Source: Parasphingorhabdus marina DSM 22363
GTDB lineage: Bacteria > Pseudomonadota > Alphaproteobacteria > Sphingomonadales > Sphingomonadaceae
Length of the DNA stretch: 64,000 nt
Reading direction: 5' to 3'
NCBI RefSeq assembly: GCF_900128895.1
Contig: NZ_FSQW01000001.1
Span: 1,612,001 to 1,676,000 of the forward strand
Shown here: piece by piece, positions 42,966 to 51,549 of the stretch
Numbering within the stretch: the stretch's first letter is position 1
How the letters are laid out: each line of letters begins with the position of its first letter
Position numbers and translations under genes: made by a program
The notes under the pieces: model-generated
What the model was told of the DNA's origin: nothing
What the model saw: the letters and a program-made list of their open reading frames with translations, nothing else
Database searches by the model: none

Positions 42966-42984
42966 GGTTCATCCTGTAAAAAGC

Positions 42985-43812
42985 TTAAGCAGCCTTTTTC
43001 AGTTCCTTGCGGATGTCGCTGACACGATCAGCGATCGGCTGATACGCCTTGCCGGCGATCTTGGTCACAGCATCGGCATTGCTGGAGGTCTGGTCCATGA
43101 CGCGGTCAAGGTTGCTGCGCATGTAGTCAGCCTGCTTTTCAAAGAAGTCCCGCGGCGTTGCTACACTGAACAGGTCTTTCAGAACACGGCTGGCTTCGGT
43201 AAGGTTTTCCCGGGTGTACTTGACGTTGGTCTTGCCCAGTTCCTGTGCACCCTTGGCAGCGATCTTGCCGCTTTCTACCAGTGCTTCGACATTTTCGCGA
43301 TTGAATTCAACGGCGGTTTTCGAAACTTCGGTTGCGCGTTCGGCGGCATCCTTGGCACGTTCCTGGGCGGTCGCAGCGAGCTCTTCAATGCGAGCGCGGA
43401 TTTTTGCGGTTACGTCCTGGTTGGTCTTCTTTGCAGTTGCAGTTTTTTTCGGTGCAGCCTTCTTGGCAGCAGTTTTCTTTGCAGTAGCCATTTTCTTCGT
43501 TCCTTTTTTCAATTTCGGTTTCGCGGCAGTTTTGGTGGCGGCTTTTTTCGGCGCGGCCTTCTTCGCTGTCGCTTTCTTTGCTGCAGGCTTCTTTGCAGCG
43601 GGTTTTGAAGCCTTTTTCACGGGAGCGGCAGGTTTGGCAGTGGTCACTGCCGGCGCTGCTGCCTTTTTGGTGACAACCGGTTCCGCTTTGGTCTCGGTCG
43701 TCTTTACAGGTTCTGCCGACGCAGCTGCGGCATAGGCAGCTTCAGCAGAAAGCGTAGCCGGCCGTTTTGCGGCAGGCTGGGTTTCGGATACTGGGTTGTT
43801 CGTGTCGGCCAT
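42985..43812 (-). CDS. Phasin-family protein with Lys/Ala-rich N-terminal region
   Basis: About 275 residues from the ATG at 43812. A GTG at 43842 lies inside a conserved repeat and is not a likely start. Residues about 20-120 are Ala, Lys and Pro rich (PAAKKPAAKKATAKKAAPK), as in histone-H1-like tails. The C-terminal half (about 130-275) is a helical phasin domain that coats polyhydroxyalkanoate granules. The basic region might bind DNA or negatively charged surfaces. The upstream repeats are candidate PhaR sites, and a terminator follows. Confidence 0.87.
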   Translation of the reverse strand: MADTNNPVSETQPAAKRPATLSAEAAYAAAASAEPVKTTETKAEPVVTKKAAAPAVTTAKPAAPVKKASKPAAKKPAAKKATAKKAAPKKAATKTAAKPKLKKGTKKMATAKKTAAKKAAPKKTATAKKTNQDVTAKIRARIEELAATAQERAKDAAERATEVSKTAVEFNRENVEALVESGKIAAKGAQELGKTNVKYTRENLTEASRVLKDLFSVATPRDFFEKQADYMRSNLDRVMDQTSSNADAVTKIAGKAYQPIADRVSDIRKELKKAA

Positions 43813-43830
43813 AAGAGCTTCCATTTGTTT

Positions 43831-43892
43831 GTTGCAGTGCACAAATAAGGGAGGCAGGGCGCGATGTCAAGGATAAATGTTGCAGTGCACAA
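43831..43892. promoter_or_regulatory. Two direct 14-base repeats upstream of the phasin gene (PhaR-like sites)
   Basis: GTTGCAGTGCACAA occurs at 43831-43844 and again at 43879-43892, 48 bases apart. TTGCA/TGCA-type motifs are the binding sites of PhaR, the regulator of phasin genes. The nearer copy lies 19 bases upstream of the ATG at 43812, where PhaR would block translation or transcription. The match to published PhaR consensus is from memory, not a search. Confidence 0.55.
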
Positions 43893-44063
43893 TAAAATTT
43901 GAAATTCAGATAAACATAACAAATACAGATATATAATTGGAAATATACTGTCATATCGAGCAGAAAAATGCTGCAGAAGCCCAATTCATGCACCGCATCA
44001 AAGTCAGGCAGTGGCCTTGATGCGGTGAGTGGTCAATCAACCGTCCAGTTGTTCCAGTTCCTG

Positions 44064-44918
44064 TCAGACCCATCGCGCAGTGGTTGCGACTGATAGCAAG
44101 GCGAAAGCGATGATACTGATCTGGGATGCGGCCTTCACATTCCATCCTATCGGTTTCGCAACAGCGTTGAATTTCGCTTCATATTCCGGATGCTCGGTCC
44201 CCATCCAGCGATCCCACCATGTAAAGTAGAGTCCGAAATTGCTGTGACCCTGACTGTGGTGCAGATCATGATGCGTGGTCGTTGTGATCCAGCCCAGCGG
44301 ACCGCGTGTCCATCCGGCGGGGAAAAGCTCGACGCCGGAATGCCCCATGACATTGCGGATGATCATGTGTGCAAGGAACAGGAAAATGGCAAACGGATAC
44401 ATGCCTCCGGCCAAAACCGACACGATCAGCAGATATACAGGTACAAATGCAGCTTCCGCCACAGCTTCAAAGGACGAGAAGCTGTACGCTGACCAGGGCG
44501 TCGGGGTCCGCGACTTGTGGTGGTGCAGATGGGAAAAGCGGAACATCGTTTTGGTGTGGAGCCAGCGATGCATCCAGTAAAAATAGGCATCATGTGCCAC
44601 AATCATGGCCAGCAGCTGGAGGACAAATAACGGCCAGATGATTTCTCCAGCGGTGATGGTGACCCATCCTGCCGCCTCCATGAGCACGGTGGATATCGTG
44701 GTCAGTCCGAAGACAAGCACCGTCCGCATCGATGAAAAGAACTCTCGCTTGTAGTCCGCAATGCCGGCTCGCCTTGACTGGATCCGCCGCGCATCGCTCC
44801 ATTTACGAAATATCCAGAGGAGCAGGGACAACACTCCTGCGGCAATCAGATATCGCCCGAGATCAAAAGTAAAGGCTCCGATCATATGGTCGACAATTGC
44901 ATCAATAAGGTCCGGCAT
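44064..44918 (-). CDS. Fatty acid hydroxylase/sterol desaturase superfamily protein
   Basis: 284 residues from the ATG at 44918, with GGAGAG upstream (an ATG at 44930 is the alternative). Membrane helices precede the eight-His di-iron motif set: HDAYFYWMHRWLHT, SHLHHHKSRTPT, then NVMGHSGVELF and THHDLHHSQGHSNFG, which together define the superfamily. It is an inner-membrane oxygenase or hydroxylase. It lies just downstream of the AraC gene in the same direction and may be its target. Confidence 0.9.
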   Translation of the reverse strand: MPDLIDAIVDHMIGAFTFDLGRYLIAAGVLSLLLWIFRKWSDARRIQSRRAGIADYKREFFSSMRTVLVFGLTTISTVLMEAAGWVTITAGEIIWPLFVLQLLAMIVAHDAYFYWMHRWLHTKTMFRFSHLHHHKSRTPTPWSAYSFSSFEAVAEAAFVPVYLLIVSVLAGGMYPFAIFLFLAHMIIRNVMGHSGVELFPAGWTRGPLGWITTTTHHDLHHSQGHSNFGLYFTWWDRWMGTEHPEYEAKFNAVAKPIGWNVKAASQISIIAFALLSVATTARWV

Positions 44919-45033
44919 ATTTCTCTCCATCAGTCTTGTGGCCTATGTGATGGCAAGACAGTGGTGCATTGGCCGGGACAATTCTCCTCAATGTCAAAAA
45001 AGGCTGTGCAATTTCGAAAAGGATCATGTTTTT

Positions 45034-46074
45034 TCAGTTTTGATCAATGGTACTTTTGCGGAAATCACTAGGTGTCTGGCCGGTTTCGTAACGGAACGCG
45101 CGATTGAACGGGGCGAGCGATCCATAGCCTAGATCCATCGCGATTGTCAGAATGGGCACATCCACCAAATCGCGATCTGCCAATTTGGTCTTCGCTTCCC
45201 GGATTCGATAGCCGTTCAGAAAGGAGGAGAAGTTGCGATGGCCGAGTTTGCGATTGATCAGAGCCCGCAGGCGATGTTCGGGGGTGTCCAGATATTCGGC
45301 GAGCATCTGAATGGTCAGGGATGAAGTTCGATATTGTCCTGCTTCCATCGCTGACATCAATTTATCATGCAGCACAGTTTCAGACGGCGAGAAATGGTTT
45401 GCAGGCACAGAAACCTGCTCAGCAGCCGGCTTTTCTGACAATATCTCGTTGTCGACGCGGAGCAGTGAAAGCGCCGCGCCCATAACCAGCGTCAGAATCA
45501 AGGTGGCGTTGATTGAAGAAATGACAGGATATCCATCTACGGCACCAAACAGAATTTCATAGGTCAGAACTCCACCGACCTGGAGCCCGACAAATAGTGG
45601 CAGGAACATCCGGATTTTGCGGCGCTTCTCGACAAGATCATCTGCGCGACCGACCAGTGCGATCAGGATCAGATGAATGACCATTGCCAGCGAGACAAAA
45701 TGGATCGCGTAAAATGTAAACCATTGAAGATGGGGCAAGATGTGAGCGACGATCCAGAACAGTGCAAGCAGCAAGGGCGCCAGGAAAAGCGGTTTGGCAA
45801 TTTGTCGTTCAAACAACCGATGTGCAAAAAGCCATATCCAGAATGTTGTGGAAATCGATAATCCGTCGACAAAAGTCCGGTAAGGTTCCGACAAATGCAT
45901 GGTTGTAGATGAATTGACCAGATAGCCGGTCGCGCCAATCATCAATCCGATCGCTGTCCATTTCAAACCGGGCCGGGTGGCACTTGTCAGAAGCAGGATG
46001 ATCATCGTGAACAGGCCGCCAATGGCAAGCAACCGCAAGAGCGTATCCAGTTGTTCAAAAACCGTCAGGTTCAA
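45034..46074 (-). CDS. AraC-family regulator with N-terminal membrane domain
   Basis: 346 residues from a TTG at 46074 that has GGAAGG eight bases upstream; no earlier usable ATG. Six or seven hydrophobic segments fill the first two-thirds, including LLAIGGLFTMIILLLTSA and FYAIHFVSLAMVIHLILIAL; the C-terminal AraC HTH (about 250-345) shows LTIQMLAEYLDTPEHRLRAL and DVPILTIAMDLGYGSLAPF. It is divergent from the type III PKS gene and may control the island. Sensing a membrane lipid would fit such a layout. Confidence 0.9.
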   Translation of the reverse strand: MNLTVFEQLDTLLRLLAIGGLFTMIILLLTSATRPGLKWTAIGLMIGATGYLVNSSTTMHLSEPYRTFVDGLSISTTFWIWLFAHRLFERQIAKPLFLAPLLLALFWIVAHILPHLQWFTFYAIHFVSLAMVIHLILIALVGRADDLVEKRRKIRMFLPLFVGLQVGGVLTYEILFGAVDGYPVISSINATLILTLVMGAALSLLRVDNEILSEKPAAEQVSVPANHFSPSETVLHDKLMSAMEAGQYRTSSLTIQMLAEYLDTPEHRLRALINRKLGHRNFSSFLNGYRIREAKTKLADRDLVDVPILTIAMDLGYGSLAPFNRAFRYETGQTPSDFRKSTIDQN

Positions 46075-46229
46075 AATGGCTGCCTTCCCTGTTTAATGCC
46101 ATGCTAGTGATTACCGTCGCCATCGCAATGGCTATTTGATGGCTCGGGCTATCGATTTTTTGGCGAGAATTATATGGTCTCGATGGATTGACCGTGTAAC
46201 AACAAGCGCATGCTCCGCGAATATGCCCC

Positions 46230-47291
46230 ATGCCCGGTTTGAAACATCCCCGCTTGCAATCCATTGCCACTGCTGTCCCCGACCATCGCATCAGTCAGGC
46301 AGAGGTTCTCGCCATTCTGGCTCGCGCCCGCGGCGCAGCCCTGCCAGCCCGGCTGGAGCAAATCCTCGGCAATTCGGGAATTGACCAGCGCTATCTGGCA
46401 TGTGAGCCGGACTATTATCTCGAACAGCGTAGCTGGCCCGACCGCGCGGCATGTTATGATCGCGTTGGCCGGACACTCGCAGAACAGGTTGCGGCTGAAG
46501 CAATGGATCGCGCCCGTATGACCCCCGCTGACATTGATGCCATCGTCATGATTTCCACAACCGGTACAATGACCCCCTCCATTCCCAGCCGCATGATCGA
46601 GACCATGGGCTTCCCTTCTTCCACTCGGACGGTTCCGGTTTTTGGCTATGGCTGTGCCGGTGGCGTTCTGGGACTGCGACTGGCCTCTGATCTGGCCAAT
46701 GGCGGAGAAGGTCAGAATATCCTGCTTGTTTCTCTTGAGCTCTGCAGCCTGTCTTATGACTACAGCCAGTTTGACAAGAAAAACATGATCGCCACGGCCT
46801 TGTTCGCGGACGGCTGTGCTGCCGCGGTGATCAGCGGCCGTCCGGATTGCAAGCCTGGTCCGGCCTTCCGCGGCTTTGAACAGAAAACCTGGCCCGACAC
46901 ACGCGATATGATGGGCTGGGAAATCGGTCAGACCGGTTTTGATCTGGTTCTCGCCCGCGATATCCCGACGTTTGTTGCCCGCGATTTCGCCCCGTTTTGC
47001 GACCGGTTCCTTGAAGAGCAAGGCCTCGCAATGGCAGACCTTTCCGAGCCAGCCTGCCATCCCGGTGGCGGACGGGTGGTTGATGCGCTGGAAAATTATT
47101 TCGCCCCGGAAATTGCAGCTATCACCGCAACAAGAAGCGTTTTGGAAAGATATGGCAACATGTCGTCACCCACCGTGCTGTTCGTTCTCGAGCATTTGTT
47201 GCGTGGCAAACCGGACCGGCCAGTTTTGCTGACGGCTCTGGGCCCTGGTTTCACTTCGGCCCTCGCCATTCTCGACCCGAGGGAGGATTAA
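46230..47291 (+). CDS. Type III polyketide synthase (chalcone synthase-like)
   Basis: 353 residues with the thiolase-fold catalytic triad readable as Cys142 (VFGYGCAGG), His277 (ACHPGGG) and Asn310 (RYGNMSS). It probably makes alkylpyrones or alkylresorcinols from long fatty-acyl-CoA and malonyl-CoA. Its stop overlaps the start of the ICMT-like methyltransferase gene (TAATG). This two-gene arrangement resembles Bacillus bpsA-bpsB and Streptomyces srsA-srsB, where the partner O-methylates the product. Confidence 0.94.
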   Translation: MPGLKHPRLQSIATAVPDHRISQAEVLAILARARGAALPARLEQILGNSGIDQRYLACEPDYYLEQRSWPDRAACYDRVGRTLAEQVAAEAMDRARMTPADIDAIVMISTTGTMTPSIPSRMIETMGFPSSTRTVPVFGYGCAGGVLGLRLASDLANGGEGQNILLVSLELCSLSYDYSQFDKKNMIATALFADGCAAAVISGRPDCKPGPAFRGFEQKTWPDTRDMMGWEIGQTGFDLVLARDIPTFVARDFAPFCDRFLEEQGLAMADLSEPACHPGGGRVVDALENYFAPEIAAITATRSVLERYGNMSSPTVLFVLEHLLRGKPDRPVLLTALGPGFTSALAILDPRED

Positions 47292-47827
47292 TGGAACAGA
47301 TCGGCACGATCTTCAGCACGTCTCCCACGCTGGTCACCTGGATACTCATCTACATTGTCGCGCAGCGACTGGCGGAGCTGGTTTACGCCAACCGCAATAC
47401 GCGGCGCCTGCTGGCGGAAGGCGGCGAGGAATTCGGAGCTGACCATTATCACTGGTTCATTCTGCTCCATGGCTCCTGGCTGGCGGTGATCTTCCTGATG
47501 GTCGATCCGCTGCGCCCAATCGCGCCGCTGATGCTGGCGCTCTTTGTCGGAACCCAGATCCTCCGGGTCTGGACGCTGGCAAGCATCGGCAGATGGTGGA
47601 CCACCCGGATCATCTCTGCTCCCCATTTCGACCTTGTGAAACGCGGCCCCTATCAATTCCTCTCGCACCCCAACTATACCGTCGTTGTCCTGGAAATCGC
47701 CATTGTCCCGCTAATGCTGGGATTGCCGTGGGTGGCACTGTTTTTCTCCATCCTCAACGCCCTGCTTTTGCGTCACCGGATCGGAGTGGAAAATGCCGTG
47801 TTGCAAGGTCGCGGAGATAATGCCTGA
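47291..47827 (+). CDS. Isoprenylcysteine carboxyl methyltransferase (ICMT)-family protein
   Basis: 178 residues, about five hydrophobic segments. The C-terminal motif is FDLVKRGPYQFLSHPNYTVV and EIAIVPLMLGLPW, as in ICMT/PEMT-type SAM-dependent membrane methyltransferases. It overlaps the PKS gene by one base, so it is translationally coupled. It is probably the pyrone or resorcinol O-methyltransferase, by analogy with BpsB/SrsB. Confidence 0.9.
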   Translation: MEQIGTIFSTSPTLVTWILIYIVAQRLAELVYANRNTRRLLAEGGEEFGADHYHWFILLHGSWLAVIFLMVDPLRPIAPLMLALFVGTQILRVWTLASIGRWWTTRIISAPHFDLVKRGPYQFLSHPNYTVVVLEIAIVPLMLGLPWVALFFSILNALLLRHRIGVENAVLQGRGDNA

Positions 47828-47900
47828 CCGGATCTTGTAATTGACTAAAAGTCCAATAATCGTCATTATGCTCGCGAAGAATCAGAGCGCGAGGGTCAAT

Positions 47901-49061
47901 ATGGCAGGCGGTCCATCCACGGAATTGCAATCCTATCAAAACCGGCACCTGCCTGAACAGGCTGGAATTGCTAGGTTTATCGAAAAATGGGCCGGGATTC
48001 CGCTCAACTTTGTCGAAGCCATCGGGTCCTGGATAATCGTCAGGCCGATGAACGCGGCTTTGCGGCAATTGGACGGACTGTCTTACAAGCTGGAAGGGAC
48101 CCTGCTGAAACGCATATTGCAGCATTCGCTTTTTCCCGTCATCATGATTGCCGGGTTTTTCATTGGTCTCACAGCTACCGAGGCGGGCGCGTCGACAGAG
48201 TCGATCACAACGCTGGCGCTCATCCCTGTTGTCATTGGCCTGATCGTGGCACCGCTGGAACGGCTGTTGCCCTATAGTCGTAACTGGCTGGAAGGCGGTA
48301 ATGACAGCTCGGTCGACCTGATGATGTTCATTTCCGGTGCATTCTGGAACGGCTTTGCCAAATATCTGATCCAGGTCCTTTTCCTGGTCGGCATGATCGA
48401 GATGCTGGAATCCTATGGCCATGGCCTTTGGCCCGGTCACCTGCCGATCGTGGTGCAGGTGTTCCTGTTCATCCTGATCAAGGATTTCTTCCGCTACTGG
48501 CTGCATCGCGCCCTGCATGAAGTGCCGTTTCTGTGGCGCTTTCACGCGGCGCATCATTCGGTCAAGCGCCTCTACTGGCTGAACGGCATCCGCAGTCATC
48601 CGGTGGAAGTTGTGGGGCAGGCGATCCTGTTTGCCTTTCCCTATGCGTTGCTGCAACCATCGGCCGAAATCGCCATGATCGCGATTCTCATGCAGCTGAC
48701 CATCGGTATTTTCCAGCACGCCAATATCGACCTCAAACTGGGCTTCTGGGAATATATATTCTCGATCGGCGATAATCATCGCTACCACCATTATCCCGAC
48801 AAAAAGGTTGGTGACTCCAACTATGGCGGCGAGTTCATCCTGTTCGATATCCTGTTCGGCACCTTCCACAAGGTGAAGGGCGAACGCCCCCACGACCGCA
48901 TCGGCATCGGCACCGCGCCCAATTATCCGATGACCATGGCGGGGCTGTATATCGCGCCGTTCCTCCCGGACCAGAAGGTGTTCGGACCGGAAGGGGAGCC
49001 TGAGACCGAGGACGGAATTCCCGTGGAAGCGGAACTGGGCGAACTCCGGTCGCAAGGGTGA
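47901..49061 (+). CDS. Large fatty acid hydroxylase/sterol desaturase superfamily protein
   Basis: 386 residues from the ATG at 47901, with GCGAGGGT six bases upstream; the frame is open back to 47841. The di-iron His motifs are RYWLHRALHEVP, HAAHHSVKRLYW, and IFQHANIDL with GDNHRYHHYPDKK. It is longer than the relative at 44064, with an extra N-terminal 100 residues. It follows the PKS-ICMT pair by about 75 bases on the same strand and may modify the polyketide or a lipid precursor. Confidence 0.9.
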   Translation: MAGGPSTELQSYQNRHLPEQAGIARFIEKWAGIPLNFVEAIGSWIIVRPMNAALRQLDGLSYKLEGTLLKRILQHSLFPVIMIAGFFIGLTATEAGASTESITTLALIPVVIGLIVAPLERLLPYSRNWLEGGNDSSVDLMMFISGAFWNGFAKYLIQVLFLVGMIEMLESYGHGLWPGHLPIVVQVFLFILIKDFFRYWLHRALHEVPFLWRFHAAHHSVKRLYWLNGIRSHPVEVVGQAILFAFPYALLQPSAEIAMIAILMQLTIGIFQHANIDLKLGFWEYIFSIGDNHRYHHYPDKKVGDSNYGGEFILFDILFGTFHKVKGERPHDRIGIGTAPNYPMTMAGLYIAPFLPDQKVFGPEGEPETEDGIPVEAELGELRSQG

Positions 49062-49545
49062 CAAAGGTGACACTGTGTCAACCTGATGGAAGAGCGGCGT
49101 TGCGGCCACTAACTATCTGAAAATCAGCAAAAACATATCGTGGCACCAGGCCAATGCGCAGGGTGACAGTCTTGCGAAACAAAATACTCACAACATTCCT
49201 GAATGCAAAATTTCAAAGAGCCGGAGCCGGAATTCTGACGGAGAAAGGGCGAGTAGGAAAGGGGGTCTTTCGTCTCGCCGGCGGGAGTGTCGCGGCTGAG
49301 TATCGGGATATCCCAAAATTGCAGATCACGCGAAGACGCGAAGGCGCCAGGAGTGGGAGTCACGCAAGGACCCATGCGCGTCATGCTGAACTTGATTCAG
49401 CATCCATTTCTCCGTTCACACTACTGTTCATGATTGCACCATGGATCCTGAGCCGAAGGCCACCGAAGGTAAACGAGTTCAGGATGACGGAAAGGGCAAA
49501 GGAGGGATTTGGCAATAGCCTGATTTCTGCGCTAGACTCATCCCC
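49062..49545. other. Intergenic region with interspersed repeats
   Basis: About 480 bases with no supported gene. It contains a repeat with inverted ends (49380-49489) described separately and a CACGCGAAGACGCGAAGG-like sequence near 49328-49346, another motif often seen between sphingomonad genes. The ORFs across it are shadows. Confidence 0.6.
49380..49489. repeat. Sphingomonad-type interspersed repeat with inverted ends
   Basis: The left end CGTCATGCTGAACT (49380-49393) and the right end AGTTCAGGATGACG (about 49476-49489) are inverted repeats with one mismatch, each joined to a CAGCATCCAT/ATGGATCCTG inner part. Very similar TGAACTTG...CAGGATGACG elements occur between genes in many sphingomonad genomes. 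It is probably a non-autonomous repeat (REP/MITE-like). Confidence 0.55.
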
Positions 49546-50376
49546 ATGAAACTCACTCCCTATTCCGAAGGCTGCGGCATGGTCGTGGGCGATGTCCAGC
49601 TGGCGGAGATTGATAATGCCGCGCTCGCCGATCTGAAGGCCGCCTTTGTCGAGCACGGCCTGCTCTTCTTTCGCGACCAGGATCTGCCGCCTGAAGAGCA
49701 TCACCGGTTCGCGACCCGTTTTGGCGACATCGTGCTCAACAAGTTCTTCAAGCCCTCCGACGCCCATCCGGAAATTGCCGAGGTTCGCAAGACCAAAGAC
49801 CAGCAGATGAATATCGGCGGCGGCTGGCACACCGATCACAGCTATGACGCGGAACCTGCGCTCGGCTCGATCCTGGTTGCCCGCACGCTGCCCGACAGCG
49901 GTGGCGACACCCGCTTCGCCAATCTGGCGGCGGCCTATGATGCGCTGTCCGATGGCCTCAAGCGGACGCTGGAAGGGCTGCGCGCGATCCACAGCAACCG
50001 GCATATTTATGGCGAGGATGGCTATTACCGCAAAACCGATCTGGCGCAGACGCTCGGCGGCATGGACCGGGTCGGCGACGCCATCCATCCTGCCGTCATC
50101 CGCCACCCCGAAAGCGGGCGCAAGATCCTCTACGTCAATCCGGGCCATACGATCGGCTTCGAAGACTGGACGCGGGAAGAGAGTTTCGCGCTGCTGAATC
50201 ATCTTTACAAGCATGTCGACCAGCCCGCATTCACCTGCCAGTTCGCATGGCAACCCGGCTCGGTCGCCTTCTGGGACAATCGCAGCACCTGGCATTTTGC
50301 CAATAATGACTATCCGGGCCAGGAGCGTCTGATGCACCGGATCACGCTAGCCGGTGGAGCGTTGGCGGGGGTTTGA
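49546..50376 (+). CDS. TauD/TfdA-family dioxygenase
   Basis: 276 residues with the Fe(II)/2-oxoglutarate triad: His95 and Asp97 in GGGWHTDHSY, and His250 in NRSTWHFANNDY, with a late Arg (LMHRITLAGG). Substrates in this family include taurine, alkyl sulfates and aromatic ethers; none can be chosen here. The gene stands after the repeat-rich spacer and ahead of a DUF1304 gene. Confidence 0.93.
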   Translation: MKLTPYSEGCGMVVGDVQLAEIDNAALADLKAAFVEHGLLFFRDQDLPPEEHHRFATRFGDIVLNKFFKPSDAHPEIAEVRKTKDQQMNIGGGWHTDHSYDAEPALGSILVARTLPDSGGDTRFANLAAAYDALSDGLKRTLEGLRAIHSNRHIYGEDGYYRKTDLAQTLGGMDRVGDAIHPAVIRHPESGRKILYVNPGHTIGFEDWTREESFALLNHLYKHVDQPAFTCQFAWQPGSVAFWDNRSTWHFANNDYPGQERLMHRITLAGGALAGV

Positions 50377-50450
50377 GTGCCTCAATAGCGAGCGTTTGTA
50401 CTTGTGGACTGGCGGCCTATAGTGATGGTCTGGGACCAGGGAGCAGAAAC

Positions 50451-50828
50451 ATGTCAAAACTCGCAGCCATTGTCATCGGCCTGATCGCGGTATTGCATCT
50501 TTATATTGCCTGGTTTGAAATCTTCGCCTGGACCACCAGGGGGCCGGTGGTTTTTTCCAGTTTTCCCGTCGACCTGTTCGAACCCACAAAGGCCATGGCC
50601 GCCAATCAGGGGATTTATAACAGCTTTCTGGCGGCGGGTTTGATCTGGTCACTGTTTATCAAGGACACATTGTGGCGGCGCAATGTTGCGACCTGCTTCC
50701 TGCTGTTTGTCGCCGTCGCCGGATTATTCGGTGCAGTCACTGTCGCCCCGCGCATAGCGGTCGTACAGACATTGCCGGCGGTCGTGGGCCTTGTGCTGGT
50801 CTGGTTGTCTTGGGGACGAAAGGGCTGA
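50451..50828 (+). CDS. DUF1304-domain membrane protein
   Basis: 125 residues from the ATG at 50451 (AGGGAGCA site). Four membrane segments with the DUF1304 features HLYIAWFEIFAW near the N-terminus and AANQGIYNSFLAAGL. The function is unknown. It follows the TauD gene by 75 bases on the same strand. Confidence 0.88.
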   Translation: MSKLAAIVIGLIAVLHLYIAWFEIFAWTTRGPVVFSSFPVDLFEPTKAMAANQGIYNSFLAAGLIWSLFIKDTLWRRNVATCFLLFVAVAGLFGAVTVAPRIAVVQTLPAVVGLVLVWLSWGRKG

Positions 50829-50881
50829 TCGCACGATTTGGGCGTGACTCATCGCGGTCAATATGCTGTGAACCCCATCCC

Positions 50882-51517
50882 ATGCAAACTTACCCTACTT
50901 CAAGGACACCCGAACGCCGCGCGGACTTTATTGTTCATGCCATCGGATTGCTGCTGATCCTGCTCGCCGGTGCGGCGCTCATGGTGCGGGCGACGGATCA
51001 CGGCCCGGCGGTGATTGCGGCGATCGCAGTCTATGTGATCGGCGCATTGTTCTCGCACATCATTTCAATGTTCTACCATCTGTCGCCCTATCACAACCAG
51101 CGCCTGATGCTGCGGCGGATCGATCATGCCGCGATTTATCTGACGATAGCGGGGACGTTTACGCCCTTGTTCGTGATGGCGGATACCGAGTTCAGCCTGT
51201 TCCTGCTGGCCATCATCTGGGCGCTGGCCTTTCCGGCGATGCTGTTCAAGATGTTCGGCAAGGGCCTGGACTCGCGCTGGTCGATGGCCTCCTATCTGGG
51301 CATGGGATGGATGGGTCTGATCGGTGTGCCCGAACTGATGGACCATTTGCCGCCGCTATCCCTGTGGGCCATGCTGGCGGGCGGCCTGTTCTATTCCCTC
51401 GGCGCGATCGTCTACGCCCGCAAGACGCTGCCCTTCCGCTATTCGATCTGGCACGGTTTCGTCATGTTCGGCGGCGCGAGTTTCTTCGTTTCGATCTGGG
51501 CGGGGCTGGTTGGGTAG
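50882..51517 (+). CDS. Hemolysin III family (PAQR-like) membrane protein
   Basis: 211 residues from the ATG at 50882. Seven membrane helices, with the hemolysin III/PAQR His and Ser motifs HIISMFYHLSP, RRIDHAAIYLTIAG and a late IWHGFVMFGG. Some relatives act as receptors or hydrolases of lipids; no hemolytic function should be assumed. It follows DUF1304 by 53 bases. Confidence 0.92.
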   Translation: MQTYPTSRTPERRADFIVHAIGLLLILLAGAALMVRATDHGPAVIAAIAVYVIGALFSHIISMFYHLSPYHNQRLMLRRIDHAAIYLTIAGTFTPLFVMADTEFSLFLLAIIWALAFPAMLFKMFGKGLDSRWSMASYLGMGWMGLIGVPELMDHLPPLSLWAMLAGGLFYSLGAIVYARKTLPFRYSIWHGFVMFGGASFFVSIWAGLVG

Positions 51518-51527
51518 ATGGAACAGT

Positions 51528-51549
51528 CCGCTTTGGGCGCAAAAGCGGA
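51528..51549. repeat. Short hairpin, possibly a repeat remnant (CCGCTTT / AAAGCGG)
   Basis: A 7-bp stem with a 7-base loop lies in the spacer after the hemolysin III gene. The motif TCCGCTTT recurs at about 52340 (AATGTCCGCTTTCGGG), before the DUF3592 gene. I recall this class of sequence between sphingomonad genes, but two partial copies do not define a repeat family. There is no T-tail to make it a terminator. Confidence 0.25.

Noticed and set aside
47754-49109. A 451-codon antisense frame over the large hydroxylase gene
   Set aside because: Complete overlap with a gene whose di-iron His motifs are intact; the antisense product looks random.
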